A DNA stretch of 64,000 bases, from positions 1 through 64,000 of the forward strand of contig JAJZTF010000008.1 of assembly GCA_021821945.1 (NCBI GenBank), written 5' to 3'. This document shows positions 15,311 through 24,221 of this stretch, in pieces (position 1 is the stretch's first letter; each line of letters opens with the position of its first letter). A program made the position numbers and the translations under genes. This DNA comes from Pseudomonadota bacterium (lineage in GTDB: Bacteria; Pseudomonadota; Gammaproteobacteria; Burkholderiales; Gallionellaceae). The notes under the pieces were generated by a model. The model saw only the letters and a list, made by a program, of their open reading frames with translations. It searched no databases and was not told the origin of the DNA.

Positions 15311-16286
15311 CGAGCACCCTGTCCATCCGCCTTAAAAGCTGTTCCATGTCATAAGGCATGGGCGCATGCCATTCCATCCTCTGTCCGCTTGCGGGGTGAT
15401 CCAGCGCAAGCCGGGTCGCATGCAGCGCCTGGCGCGGAAAGCCCGAAAGCAGGTCGCGCAGCGCTTGGATGCATTTCTGCTGCCCCTTGAGGTATAGCGC
15501 ATCGCCCACCAGCGGATGCCTGAGATGGCTCATGTGCACGCGTATCTGGTGGGTGCGCCCGGTCTCCAGCGTGCAGCGCAAAAGCGTGCAGCCGGGATAG
15601 GATTTTTCGACCCTGTAATGCGTAACGGCAGGCTTGCCGCTTTCAGTCACTGCCATCTTGATGCGATTCGTCGGATGCCTGCCTATGGGCGCATCGATCG
15701 AGCCACTGCCGCGCAATTCTCCGTATACCAGGGCGAGATATTCGCGCTTCACGCTGCGCTCCTGCAGCTGGCGCACGAGATTGGTCTGTGCGGTCAGCGT
15801 CTTTGCCACCACCATAAGGCCGCTCGTGTCCTTGTCCAGCCTGTGCACGATGCCGGCCCGCGGCACCCCGGAAAGCCCGGCTTCGTGATACAGGAGCGCA
15901 TTCAAAAGCGTGCCCTGCCAGTTGCCGCTTCCCGGATGAACGACCAGCCCGACGGGCTTGTTGATCACCATGATCTCATCGTCTTCATGGATGATGTCGA
16001 GCGGGATGTTTTCCGGCAGATAAGGGTGGTCGGACGGGTCAACCTGCGGCAGCACCGCCAGCCTCTCGCCCCCCCAGACCTTGTGCTTAGGGACTGCAGG
16101 GTCGCCATTCAGCAGAACCTGCTGCTGCGCGATCCATTCCTGCAGACGGCTGCGCGAATATTCAGGAAGCAGCCTCGCCAGCGCCTGATCCAGGCGCAAT
16201 CCGGCGCATTCGTCGGGCACGACGAAATGAATGATATCTTCGTCTTGTGCGCTATAATCCAGCAAATTTTTTTCGGATTCAGTCAT
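15297..16286 (-). CDS. rluD: 23S rRNA pseudouridine synthase RluD
   Basis: RluD makes the pseudouridines of the helix 69 loop of 23S rRNA (1911, 1915, 1917). The 329-residue protein has an N-terminal S4 domain (about 30-90) and the catalytic motif HRLDKDTSGLM with its Asp. Its ATG shares the CATG palindrome with the ATG of bamD on the other strand, so the two start codons overlap by two bases and each promoter must lie within the other gene. It is coupled to pgeF. Confidence 0.95.
   Translation of the reverse strand: MTESEKNLLDYSAQDEDIIHFVVPDECAGLRLDQALARLLPEYSRSRLQEWIAQQQVLLNGDPAVPKHKVWGGERLAVLPQVDPSDHPYLPENIPLDIIHEDDEIMVINKPVGLVVHPGSGNWQGTLLNALLYHEAGLSGVPRAGIVHRLDKDTSGLMVVAKTLTAQTNLVRQLQERSVKREYLALVYGELRGSGSIDAPIGRHPTNRIKMAVTESGKPAVTHYRVEKSYPGCTLLRCTLETGRTHQIRVHMSHLRHPLVGDALYLKGQQKCIQALRDLLSGFPRQALHATRLALDHPASGQRMEWHAPMPYDMEQLLRRMDRVLDETE
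16253..16258 (+). promoter_or_regulatory. Possible -10 box of the bamD promoter inside rluD
   Basis: A perfect TATAAT lies 27 bases before the bamD start, within the rluD coding sequence. No good -35 hexamer is seen at 16-18 bp, so the call rests on the -10 and on the need for a promoter here, because no intergenic space exists. Confidence 0.45.
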
Positions 16287-17079
16287 GCGCCATAGTTTAG
16301 CTTTATTTTTGCTGCTTACGTTATCTGCCTGCAGCCTGTTCACTCCGCTGCCGACCGAGGAAACTCCGGATGCTTCGAACCACCTGTCCGCAGAACAGCT
16401 CTACCGCGCGGCAAAGAGCGAACTGGACGACGGCGATTACACGGCCGCGATCAAGACCAACGAAAAGTTGCAGTCGCGGTTCCCTTACGGGCAGTATGCC
16501 CAGCAATCCATGCTGGAGATGGCTTATGCGTACTACAAAAACGGCGAGCCTGATTCGGCGATATCGACTGCCGACCGCTTCATCAAGCAGTTTCCAAATC
16601 ATCCTCATATCGACTATGCCTACTACGTCAAGGGACTTGCGACCTTCAACGGTGAAATCACCTTCCTGAACTCGCTGTCAGGGCAGGACTCCGCTGAGCG
16701 CGATCCCCAGTCACAGAAAGATTCATTCAACGCCTTCAAGGCGCTCATCACGCGCTTCCCGAACAGCCCTTATGCTGCGGATGCGCGGATACGCATGGAT
16801 TACCTGACCAACGAACTGGCGCGGCACGATTTGCGCATCGCCGAATTCTACCTGCGCATAGGCGCATACATCGCGGCGGCAAACCGGGCCCAGAGCATCC
16901 TGACCGACTACCCGAACAGCCCATCGACGAGGGATGCGCTGAAAATCATGATCAAGTCCTATGACGCGATGGGGCTGACCAACCTGCGGGACGACGCAAA
17001 GCGCGTGCTGGCCAAGAACAGCTCGGAAATACAGAACAGCACCGGCAGGCCCGCAAAATCCTGGTGGCAATTCTGGTGA
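16285..17079 (+). CDS. bamD: BAM complex lipoprotein BamD
   Basis: BamD (ComL/YfiO) is the essential TPR lipoprotein that works with BamA in outer membrane protein assembly. The 264-residue protein has a lipoprotein signal (LTLSAC, Cys16) and TPR repeats from about 35 to 230, with typical AEQLYRAAKSELDDGDY and FPNHPHIDYAYY segments. It lies divergent from rluD with overlapping start codons, and its stop overlaps the start of the Nudix gene (TGATG). Confidence 0.95.
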   Translation: MRHSLALFLLLTLSACSLFTPLPTEETPDASNHLSAEQLYRAAKSELDDGDYTAAIKTNEKLQSRFPYGQYAQQSMLEMAYAYYKNGEPDSAISTADRFIKQFPNHPHIDYAYYVKGLATFNGEITFLNSLSGQDSAERDPQSQKDSFNAFKALITRFPNSPYAADARIRMDYLTNELARHDLRIAEFYLRIGAYIAAANRAQSILTDYPNSPSTRDALKIMIKSYDAMGLTNLRDDAKRVLAKNSSEIQNSTGRPAKSWWQFW

Positions 17080-17630
17080 TGAAATATTGTCCTGATTGCG
17101 GAGGCACGATAGCGCTGCGCATCCCGGATGACGACAACAGGGTGCGCCACATCTGCACCTCATGCAACAGGATACACTACCAGAACCCCAAACTCGTGAT
17201 CGGCGCCATCCCTGCATGGGAAGACAAGGTGCTGCTGTGCCGCCGCGCGATCGAGCCCCAGTATGGCAAGTGGACACTGCCCGGCGGCTTCATGGAAAAC
17301 GGGGAAAGCACGGCCCAGGCCGCCATGCGAGAAACGCTGGAAGAGGCCTCGGCGCGCATCGCCATCATCGATCTTTACTCGATGTACAGTCTGCCCTACA
17401 TCGATCAGGTTCACCTGCTGTTCAGGGCTGAACTGCTCGACATGGATTTTTCGCCCGGACATGAAAGCCTCGAGGTCAGGCTATTCTCCGAAGCGGAAAT
17501 CCCCTGGGATGAACTGGCCTTCAGGCCGGTGCGCTACAGCCTCGAACATTATTTTGCAGAGCGCAAATCCGGCAGGTTCACCCTGCACATGGGCGAGCTT
17601 GCTCCCGTCGCCGCCGCAACCGCTATATAA
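17079..17630 (+). CDS. Zinc-ribbon Nudix hydrolase
   Basis: This 183-residue protein begins with a zinc ribbon (CPDCGG, then CTSC) and carries a Nudix box from GGFMENGES to ETLEEAS (about 70-92). The family includes NADH and ADP-ribose pyrophosphatases, but the full NudC extension is absent, so the substrate is not assigned. The ATG at 17079 overlaps the bamD stop by one base. An in-frame ATG at 17064 would overlap more. Confidence 0.88.
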   Translation: MKYCPDCGGTIALRIPDDDNRVRHICTSCNRIHYQNPKLVIGAIPAWEDKVLLCRRAIEPQYGKWTLPGGFMENGESTAQAAMRETLEEASARIAIIDLYSMYSLPYIDQVHLLFRAELLDMDFSPGHESLEVRLFSEAEIPWDELAFRPVRYSLEHYFAERKSGRFTLHMGELAPVAAATAI

Positions 17631-17657
17631 TCGGCATAATCTTTCATCCGGACCGCC

Positions 17658-18416
17658 ATGAATCCGACACGCATCTTCATCGCATTCGCCATGCTCATCC
17701 TGACAGGATGCGCATCGACGCACCCTTCGAACCCGGCCGACCCTCTGGAACCGTTCAACCGTGGCGTGTACAAGTTCAACGACACCCTGGACCGCGCCAT
17801 CGCCAAGCCGGTCGCGAAAGGCTACGACAAGATCGTGCCCGATCCTGCGAAGATGATGATCAGCAACTTCTTCTCCAACCTCAACGATGTGGTCGTGACC
17901 TTGAACGACCTGCTTCAGCTGAAATTCAGGCAGGGTTTTTCCGATGGCATGCGCGTCCTGGTCAACTCGACCCTGGGGATAGGCGGGCTTGTCGATGTTG
18001 CATCCAAGCAGCTTCCGAAACATGACGAGGATTTCGGTCAGACGCTGGGCTACTGGGGAATCAAGAGCGGCCCCTACCTCATGCTGCCCGTATTGGGCCC
18101 CAGCTCCTTCCGTGACGGCATAGGCCTTTACGCAGACGGCATCACAAGTCCGCTATACCGCGACGTCCCCAAGATACGCACACGCAACCAGCTTTATCTG
18201 ACCGAAATGGTGAATCGCCGCCAGCAATTGCTGGGAGACGAGAAGATCATGGAAGGCGCCGTGCTGGATCGCTATGCCTTCATCCGCGACGCCTATCTGC
18301 AGCACAGGCAGAATCTGGTGTACGACGGCCATCCTCCCCAGCCTTCGTATGATGACTACGACGACACGGACAGCGAACCGGCAGGGAATGCAAAACCGCC
18401 CGCCCCCCAGAAATGA
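17658..18416 (+). CDS. mlaA: MlaA (VacJ) outer membrane lipoprotein
   Basis: MlaA is the outer membrane component of the Mla system, which removes phospholipids from the outer leaflet. The 252-residue protein has a lipobox LTGC (Cys18) and the family signature DPLEPFNRGVYKFND, followed by GPYLMLPVLGPSSFRD and a disordered acidic/Pro-rich tail. The other mla genes are not in this window. The gene follows the Nudix gene by 27 bases. Confidence 0.95.
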   Translation: MNPTRIFIAFAMLILTGCASTHPSNPADPLEPFNRGVYKFNDTLDRAIAKPVAKGYDKIVPDPAKMMISNFFSNLNDVVVTLNDLLQLKFRQGFSDGMRVLVNSTLGIGGLVDVASKQLPKHDEDFGQTLGYWGIKSGPYLMLPVLGPSSFRDGIGLYADGITSPLYRDVPKIRTRNQLYLTEMVNRRQQLLGDEKIMEGAVLDRYAFIRDAYLQHRQNLVYDGHPPQPSYDDYDDTDSEPAGNAKPPAPQK

Positions 18417-18509
18417 TCATGAAATCATTTGCTCTCGCACCGGATTGAGCAGATAATTTTGCAGGTGCAGGCGGAGACTTCAGGATAGCCACTCAAAAAG
18501 GAGGAGGAC

Positions 18510-19166
18510 ATGTCGAACGACACACTGGAAGCCGACGTAAGAAATGCAATCGAACAGGGGCATGACGTGCAGGAACAGGTCAAGCAGCTGACGCTGCGCC
18601 GCATCGATGCTCGCTCTTTGGACATCGAGTCCCTGCAGAAGATTTCGGCCAGCGTGCTGCGCGGCGCAAGGGCCGCGGTGCAGAAGGAATTGAATCTGTC
18701 CTCCGCCCAGCTCGACACTGCACGCACGCAACTCAAGCAGGCGGTCGCAGGCCTGGACAGCGCGCTCGCCCAGGTCGTTTCAGCCGCCAAGCTCGCAGTC
18801 GAGGAAGCCGCAGGGCGCGCGCAGAAATTTTCCAGCGAAGATCTTTCGCATGCGCGCGAGAACCTCGAGAACATCGAGACCATGTTCCTCGAGACGCTGC
18901 AGACCTCGGCCTCGAGCGCGAAGGATGCTGCCAGCGACATTCTTCGCGACATCGTGGCCCACAGCCGCACTCATGGTTCAGCAGTGGGCGCCCAGCTCAA
19001 GGAAACGCTTTCCATCATCACACACCAGATCGGTGCGGCCGGCAAAACACAGGCGATCGCGGGCCTGCATCTTGCGCAGGCGACTTCCGATCTCCTGCGT
19101 CAGGTCGCCGCCGGCGTGCTCACCGGAGTAGCCGAACACATCAAGCCCTCCGACAAGGGAAGCTGA
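18510..19166 (+). CDS. Helical protein, DUF6781-like, paired with an ABC1 kinase
   Basis: This 218-residue protein is almost entirely alpha-helical, rich in Ala, Gln and Glu, with no signal peptide and heptad-like stretches suggesting long helical bundles. AAGGAGGAGGAC before the ATG is a very strong ribosome-binding site. Its stop overlaps the start of the ABC1 kinase gene (TGATG), so the two should be made together. The DUF6781 name is from memory of similar proteins; function is unknown. Confidence 0.7.
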   Translation: MSNDTLEADVRNAIEQGHDVQEQVKQLTLRRIDARSLDIESLQKISASVLRGARAAVQKELNLSSAQLDTARTQLKQAVAGLDSALAQVVSAAKLAVEEAAGRAQKFSSEDLSHARENLENIETMFLETLQTSASSAKDAASDILRDIVAHSRTHGSAVGAQLKETLSIITHQIGAAGKTQAIAGLHLAQATSDLLRQVAAGVLTGVAEHIKPSDKGS

Positions 19167-20866
19167 TGCTATTGCAGGCCCTGGCGGCGGTGCGGGACCT
19201 CTCCCGCCTGCACGACATCGCCACCATCATGATCCGCTACGGTTTCGGCGACATCGTCAACCGTATGGGCGTGACACACGCGCTCGACCGCGCAGGATTT
19301 CACCGCAACGGCAAGTCCGAACATGCGCACCTTCCCGCACCCGTCAGGGTGCGTCGCGCACTCGAGGAAATGGGTCCGACCTTCGTGAAGCTGGGCCAGC
19401 TTCTGGCCACACGCGTGGACATGTTCGATCCCGAATGGATAGCGGAATTCGGCAAGCTGCAGGACAGCGCCCCGCCCGTTCCCTATGAGGACATCCGGCA
19501 GCAGCTCAAGGAAGACCTTGGCGCACTGCCGGAAGAGGTGTTTGCGCACTTCGATCCGGAGCCCCTGGCAGCAGCCTCCATCGCCCAGGTCTATCGCGCA
19601 AGGACCGAGGATAACAACGAGGTGATCCTCAAGGTGCGCCGCCCCGGCATAAGGCCCGTGATCGAGGCTGACCTGCGCTGGCTTTCCAGGCTGTCGGAGC
19701 TCGCCGAATCGGAAAGCCCGGAGCTTCGCAGCTTCCGCCCCAAGGAAGTGGTTCGCCAGTTCGCACTCTCCTTGAGGCGCGAACTGGATTTCTCCGTCGA
19801 ATGCCGGAATGCCGAACGCATCTCGCAGAATTTTGCCGGCTACAAGGATGAGTCGGGACTGCCCATCATCGAGATCCCGCGCGTTTACTGGCAATGGACC
19901 GGCGAAAGGATATGCGTGCAGGAATACATATCCGGCATACCGGGGCGCCAGCTGAAGGCTGTTGACGAGGCGGGGCTCAACCGTAAGCTGCTGGCACGCC
20001 GCGGCGCGCACGCGGTATTGAAGATGATAGTCGAGGACGGATTCTTCCACGCAGATCCCCATCCCGGCAATGTCTTCTATCTGCCAGACAACCGCATCGC
20101 CTTCATCGATTTCGGCATGGTGGGAAGGCTGACCGAAGAACGGCGTGAACAGCTGATCCACTTCCTGCTGGGGCTCGTAAGGCACGACCCCAGGAAGGTG
20201 ATGGACGTGCTGCTAGACTGGACCGGGGACGGGGTGCAGGATGAGGCCTCGCTCACGCTGGAAATCCAGACCTTCCTAGACCAGTACCACGGCGTTCCCC
20301 TGAAACAGCTGAGCCTGGGCACGATGCTTACGGACACGGTGGCGATTCTGCGCCAGCATCAGCTGATGCTGCCTGCGGACCTTGCCCTGCTGATCAAGGC
20401 TTTCATCTCTCTCGAGGGCATGGGACGCGAGCTCGACCCCGACTTCGACATCGCAGGAGAGGCGATGCCCATGCTGGAAGAGATGCTTAGGGCGAGGTAC
20501 ACGCCTTCCGCACTGATCAGACGCGGCGGGAAGGCGCTGACCGAAATGATGTCTCTGATCGCAGGACTTCCACACGACCTTTCCAGGCTGCTGCGCGCCG
20601 CGAGGCGCGGCAGGCTGGAAATCCACATCGACGTCACCAATCTGAGGCATGTCGGCAATCAGCTAGACAGCGCCGCGAACCGCCTTGTGATCGGCATCGT
20701 GGTGGCCGCGCTCATCGTGGGCTCTTCCATCGTGATGACCGTGCCGGGAGGCCCGCATCTCTTCGGGCTGCCTGCGCTGGGACTTCTGGGGTTCACCAGC
20801 GCGGCCATCGGCGGGGTGTGGTTGATGCTTTCCATCTGGAAGAGCAACCGCGCCGACCGCGAATAG
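19166..20866 (+). CDS. UbiB/AarF-type ABC1 family kinase
   Basis: The 566-residue protein is an atypical kinase of the ABC1/UbiB family, linked to ubiquinone or other quinone-lipid metabolism. The KxGQ motif (FVKLGQLLATR, about 70-80), the Ala-rich nucleotide loop AAASIAQVY, the catalytic-loop HADPHPGN and metal-binding FIDFGMVG are intact, and two C-terminal membrane helices anchor it. It is not in a ubi operon here, so the symbol ubiB is not assigned; it may be a paralogue working with the helical protein encoded upstream. Confidence 0.88.
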   Translation: MLLQALAAVRDLSRLHDIATIMIRYGFGDIVNRMGVTHALDRAGFHRNGKSEHAHLPAPVRVRRALEEMGPTFVKLGQLLATRVDMFDPEWIAEFGKLQDSAPPVPYEDIRQQLKEDLGALPEEVFAHFDPEPLAAASIAQVYRARTEDNNEVILKVRRPGIRPVIEADLRWLSRLSELAESESPELRSFRPKEVVRQFALSLRRELDFSVECRNAERISQNFAGYKDESGLPIIEIPRVYWQWTGERICVQEYISGIPGRQLKAVDEAGLNRKLLARRGAHAVLKMIVEDGFFHADPHPGNVFYLPDNRIAFIDFGMVGRLTEERREQLIHFLLGLVRHDPRKVMDVLLDWTGDGVQDEASLTLEIQTFLDQYHGVPLKQLSLGTMLTDTVAILRQHQLMLPADLALLIKAFISLEGMGRELDPDFDIAGEAMPMLEEMLRARYTPSALIRRGGKALTEMMSLIAGLPHDLSRLLRAARRGRLEIHIDVTNLRHVGNQLDSAANRLVIGIVVAALIVGSSIVMTVPGGPHLFGLPALGLLGFTSAAIGGVWLMLSIWKSNRADRE

Positions 20867-20868
20867 CA

Positions 20869-21750
20869 TCAGCGCCCCGCCCTGAGCGCCGCGATGCGCT
20901 CATCCAGAGGAGGATGCGTCATGAACAGCCGGCTCATGCCGTGCCCTCCCGAAATGCCGGAAGCAGCCATCTGTGAAGGCAGCGATACCTGCTCGTGATT
21001 GATCTTCAGTCTCTCAAGCGCCGCGATCATCTTGTCCCTTCCCGCAAGCGCCGCTCCTCCCGCGTCTGCGCGAAATTCGCGGTGGCGGGAAAACCACATC
21101 ACGATCATGCTTGCCAGCACGCCCAGCACGACCTGGGCTGCGATCTCGGCGATGAAAGAACCTAGGCCAGGCCCGCGCTCTTCGCTGTCACGACGCAGCA
21201 GGGAATCCACGAAGATGCCGATCAGCTTCGCAAAGAACACGACGAAGGTGTTCACCACGCCCTGAATCAGCGTCAATGTCACCATGTCTCCATTGGCGAC
21301 GTGGCTGATCTCATGGCCCAGAACCGCCTCGGCCTCATCCCTGTTCATGCTGCGAAGAAGCCCGGTGCTCACCGCCACAAGCGCATCGTTCCTGTTCCAG
21401 CCCGTGGCAAATGCGTTGACATCGGGCGCATCATAGATCGCCACCTCGGGCATGCCTATTCCGGCGCTTTTTGCCAGCCTGCCCACGGTCTCCAAGAGCC
21501 ACTGCTCGGTCGCATTTCCGGGAGTCGTGATGACCTCTGCCCCCACCATGCGCTTGGCTGACCACTTGGACATGAACAAGGAAATGATGGAGCCCGAGAA
21601 CCCGATCACGAGCGACATCAAAAGCAGCGCGTTGAAATCGATAGCTCCGCTCTGATTCAGGATGCGATCGACGCCCAGTATCCTCAGCGTGATGTTGATC
21701 ACGAAAAGAACGGCGAGATTGGTCAGGACAAACAAAAAGATGCGTTTCAT
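20869..21750 (-). CDS. htpX: Membrane metalloprotease HtpX
   Basis: HtpX is an inner membrane zinc protease for quality control of misfolded membrane proteins. The 293-residue protein has two N-terminal membrane helices, the zinc site HEISH (146-150) and two more hydrophobic segments. The family signature [11 protein letters not shown] precedes the active site and [12 protein letters not shown] follows it. GAGGGTGG lies upstream of the start. It converges with the ABC1 kinase gene with no space for a terminator. Confidence 0.95.
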   Translation of the reverse strand: MKRIFLFVLTNLAVLFVINITLRILGVDRILNQSGAIDFNALLLMSLVIGFSGSIISLFMSKWSAKRMVGAEVITTPGNATEQWLLETVGRLAKSAGIGMPEVAIYDAPDVNAFATGWNRNDALVAVSTGLLRSMNRDEAEAVLGHEISHVANGDMVTLTLIQGVVNTFVVFFAKLIGIFVDSLLRRDSEERGPGLGSFIAEIAAQVVLGVLASMIVMWFSRHREFRADAGGAALAGRDKMIAALERLKINHEQVSLPSQMAASGISGGHGMSRLFMTHPPLDERIAALRAGR

Positions 21751-21854
21751 GATACACCACCCTCTTCAATCACAGGTCACCTGTATGAGGGCAAATGTTC
21801 ATTTTTCAAGCATGTTTCTTGACAGCCGCCACTCATGCCTAATAAGCTCCGTCC

Positions 21855-23165
21855 ATGCTTCACTTAAGTCATCAGAACATACAGGCTGCGTCGATCGACC
21901 CGATCACCGGCTTTCCGAATCGCGCCGCTTGTTTCAACAAGATTTCGCAGCTCGCCAAGCAACCCGCATCCGAGAAAAGGCTCACCGTCATCTGGATAGG
22001 ACTTGACCGGTTCAAAAGGGTCAACGAATCCTGCGGGCATCAGGGCGGAGACTTGCTGATCTTTCAGATCGCAAGCCGGCTGCGCGACAGGACAGGGCAT
22101 CACACGCTGTGGTTCAGAATGGCTGGCGATGAGTTCGTCCACCTTTCTTGGGCCGAAGACCCGGACCAGACGGAGAAGCTTGCCTCCGCATTGCTAGATG
22201 AAATCGGGGTTCCCCTTGCCCTGAACAATCTTACGCTCCATCCTACGGCGAGTCTTGGCATCGCAGCATTCGAACCCGGCGAATTTCCTCATGCCTGCCT
22301 CGAAAGGGCTGACCATGCGATGCAGTCGGCCAAGCGCGCAGGCGGGAACCGTATCGTCACCTCAGGCAAGGAGCTCGTCCCGGGCAGGCTGGGCATACGT
22401 CTGGCGCAAGATGAGCTGCAGATCGAGAACAAGCTGCATCTGGCCATCGATCATGGAAAGCTGCATCTGCAGTACCAGCCTATTGTCGCAGCGGACGGCA
22501 GCCTGCTTTCCGTCGAAGCGTTGATGCGCTGCAACAGCGACCAGATTTCGCCTGGCGAATTCATCCCCATCGCCGAAAAAACAGGCCTGATCATCCGCCT
22601 TGGCGAATGGAGTTTGCTTGAAGGCGCAACCTTTGCTCGCAGGCTGCAGTCTGCCGGCCAGAAGAGCAGCGTTTCCATCAACATTTCCCGCGCGCAGTTT
22701 TCCATGCCACATTTTCCGCAGACGCTGCATGCCGCGCTGCTTTGCGCCAATGTCGCCCCGGAACAGGTGGAACTCGAACTCACCGAATCACTGTTCATGG
22801 ACAATTCCAGCATCGTGCAGATCAATCTGCGCGCAACCAAGGACACTGGTGTTAGAATCAGCATTGATGATTTCGGAACCGGCTTCTCCTGTCTTGCAAC
22901 CTTAAAAGACATCCATGCCAACAAACTCAAGATAGACCGGGCCTTTGTCGTTGCTCTGCCGCATGACAGACGTGCATTTTCCGTCGTCAGCGCAATCGCC
23001 CGCCTCGGCCAGGATCTGGGCATGCTGGTTGTCGCCGAAGGCGTGGAGAGCCGTGAGCAGGCGGACGCGCTGCTCGAAGCCGGCGTTCATGCGATACAGG
23101 GATATATTTTTGCAAGACCCATGCCGGAAGATGCGTTACTAAAATGGATACGGAACAGAAAATGA
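21855..23165 (+). CDS. GGDEF-EAL protein, copy 1
   Basis: This 436-residue soluble protein has a GGDEF domain (about 12-170) with the active site written AGDEF (90-94), and an EAL domain (about 190-430) with EAL at 221-223. The EAL metal and catalytic residues are all visible (INIS, ELTES, DDFGTGFS, KIDRAF, AEGVE, QGY), so c-di-GMP hydrolysis is expected. Cyclase activity is uncertain, although AGDEF can be active in some enzymes. No sensor domain precedes it. It overlaps an HDOD gene by 4 bases, and the same pair occurs again at 34131-36285. Confidence 0.93.
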   Translation: MLHLSHQNIQAASIDPITGFPNRAACFNKISQLAKQPASEKRLTVIWIGLDRFKRVNESCGHQGGDLLIFQIASRLRDRTGHHTLWFRMAGDEFVHLSWAEDPDQTEKLASALLDEIGVPLALNNLTLHPTASLGIAAFEPGEFPHACLERADHAMQSAKRAGGNRIVTSGKELVPGRLGIRLAQDELQIENKLHLAIDHGKLHLQYQPIVAADGSLLSVEALMRCNSDQISPGEFIPIAEKTGLIIRLGEWSLLEGATFARRLQSAGQKSSVSINISRAQFSMPHFPQTLHAALLCANVAPEQVELELTESLFMDNSSIVQINLRATKDTGVRISIDDFGTGFSCLATLKDIHANKLKIDRAFVVALPHDRRAFSVVSAIARLGQDLGMLVVAEGVESREQADALLEAGVHAIQGYIFARPMPEDALLKWIRNRK

Positions 23166-24025
23166 CACCTCATCACTCTGCTCTCGAAACGCAACTGGAA
23201 ATATCGCTGAACAAGATCGGCATTCCCCCTCGCCCTGCGATCCTCGAGACCATCAGCGCAGAGATGAAGAAGGACGAGCCGGACATCAACCACCTCTCAG
23301 CCATTATTTCTGCAGACGTGGCGCTGGCCGCCAGCCTGATCAGCATCACCAATTCCCCCTATTTCGGCTTTCGCGGCCGCGTGCATACGGCTCGCGAGGC
23401 CTTGATGGTGCTGGGCCTCAATGTCGCAAGCAAGGCGATCGCCGGACTCGTGATGCGCCGCGCATTTCCAAGCTCCCCGCACCTCGAGCGCTTCTGGGAT
23501 TCCTCTGCCCGCATCGCCCGGCTTTCAGGCTGGCTTGCGCAGCGCATCAGAAACAGCACGCTGCGTGCGGATGACGCCTACACTTTCGGCCTGTTTCGCG
23601 ACTGCGGCATACCCATATTGATCTCGAGGTTCCCCGACTACCCGAACATACTGAAGGAGGCAAACCAGGACGCCTTGCGCAGCTTCACGGACATAGAGGA
23701 TCAGTCGCTTCCGACCAACCATGCGGTGATAGGCTATGTGCTTGCGCAAAGCTGGTGGCTCTCGGAAGAAACCATACTGGCGATCCGTCGCCATCACGAC
23801 GTGGACACGCTCAAAAGCACGTCCATTCCGCCTTCCATTAACAGCCGGCACATGATCGCAGTTTCCCAGCTGGCGGAATATCTGCTGCAGAAGCACTCGG
23901 GTCTCAGCCAGACCCAGGAGTGGGCAAAGCTCGGGCCTGCCTGTCTGCAGTTGCTCAATCTCAACAATGAGGGCCTCGATAGGGTCATGGCGGAGGCAAC
24001 CGAAGTCATCGAGATCGAAAATTGA
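23162..24025 (+). CDS. HDOD domain protein, copy 1
   Basis: The 287-residue protein is a single HDOD domain (about 15-220; NHLSAIISADVALAASLI, then YTFGLFRDCGIP). HDOD proteins act in signalling and second-messenger control, and lack the full HD hydrolase metal site. The start at 23162 gives an ATGA overlap with the GGDEF-EAL gene, has GGAAC upstream, and yields exactly the length of its paralogue at 35422-36285; an ATG at 23144 is less likely. Confidence 0.88.
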   Translation: MTPHHSALETQLEISLNKIGIPPRPAILETISAEMKKDEPDINHLSAIISADVALAASLISITNSPYFGFRGRVHTAREALMVLGLNVASKAIAGLVMRRAFPSSPHLERFWDSSARIARLSGWLAQRIRNSTLRADDAYTFGLFRDCGIPILISRFPDYPNILKEANQDALRSFTDIEDQSLPTNHAVIGYVLAQSWWLSEETILAIRRHHDVDTLKSTSIPPSINSRHMIAVSQLAEYLLQKHSGLSQTQEWAKLGPACLQLLNLNNEGLDRVMAEATEVIEIEN

Positions 24026-24050
24026 GGCGGGCGGGGGCGTTTTGCCGCTT

Positions 24051-24067
24051 TTTAATGTAACATTAAA
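24051..24067. promoter_or_regulatory. 17-bp AT-rich palindrome (possible operator)
   Basis: TTTAATGT-A-ACATTAAA is a perfect palindrome with 8-bp arms in the gap between the HDOD gene and the FimV-like gene. Its size and symmetry fit a dimeric regulator site; it is not followed by a U-tract. No regulator gene is adjacent, and it does not match an operator that I know. Confidence 0.45.
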
Positions 24068-24221
24068 GGCCTGATTCAACTAGCCCTCCCGGAATGGGCC
24101 TCTTGAAACTGTCGGGTGCATTGCCGGGGGCACATGCCAATTGGAGGAGCGTAATGCGGGGTTACAATGTAGCGCCTTGCCTGGTCTGCCATGCAACCCC
24201 CTCTCCACCGCCCTGCAATCG

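Noticed and set aside
17626-17631. TATAAT before mlaA as a promoter
   Set aside because: No -35 hexamer lies at workable spacing, and the spacing to the Nudix gene suggests co-transcription; left as unproven.
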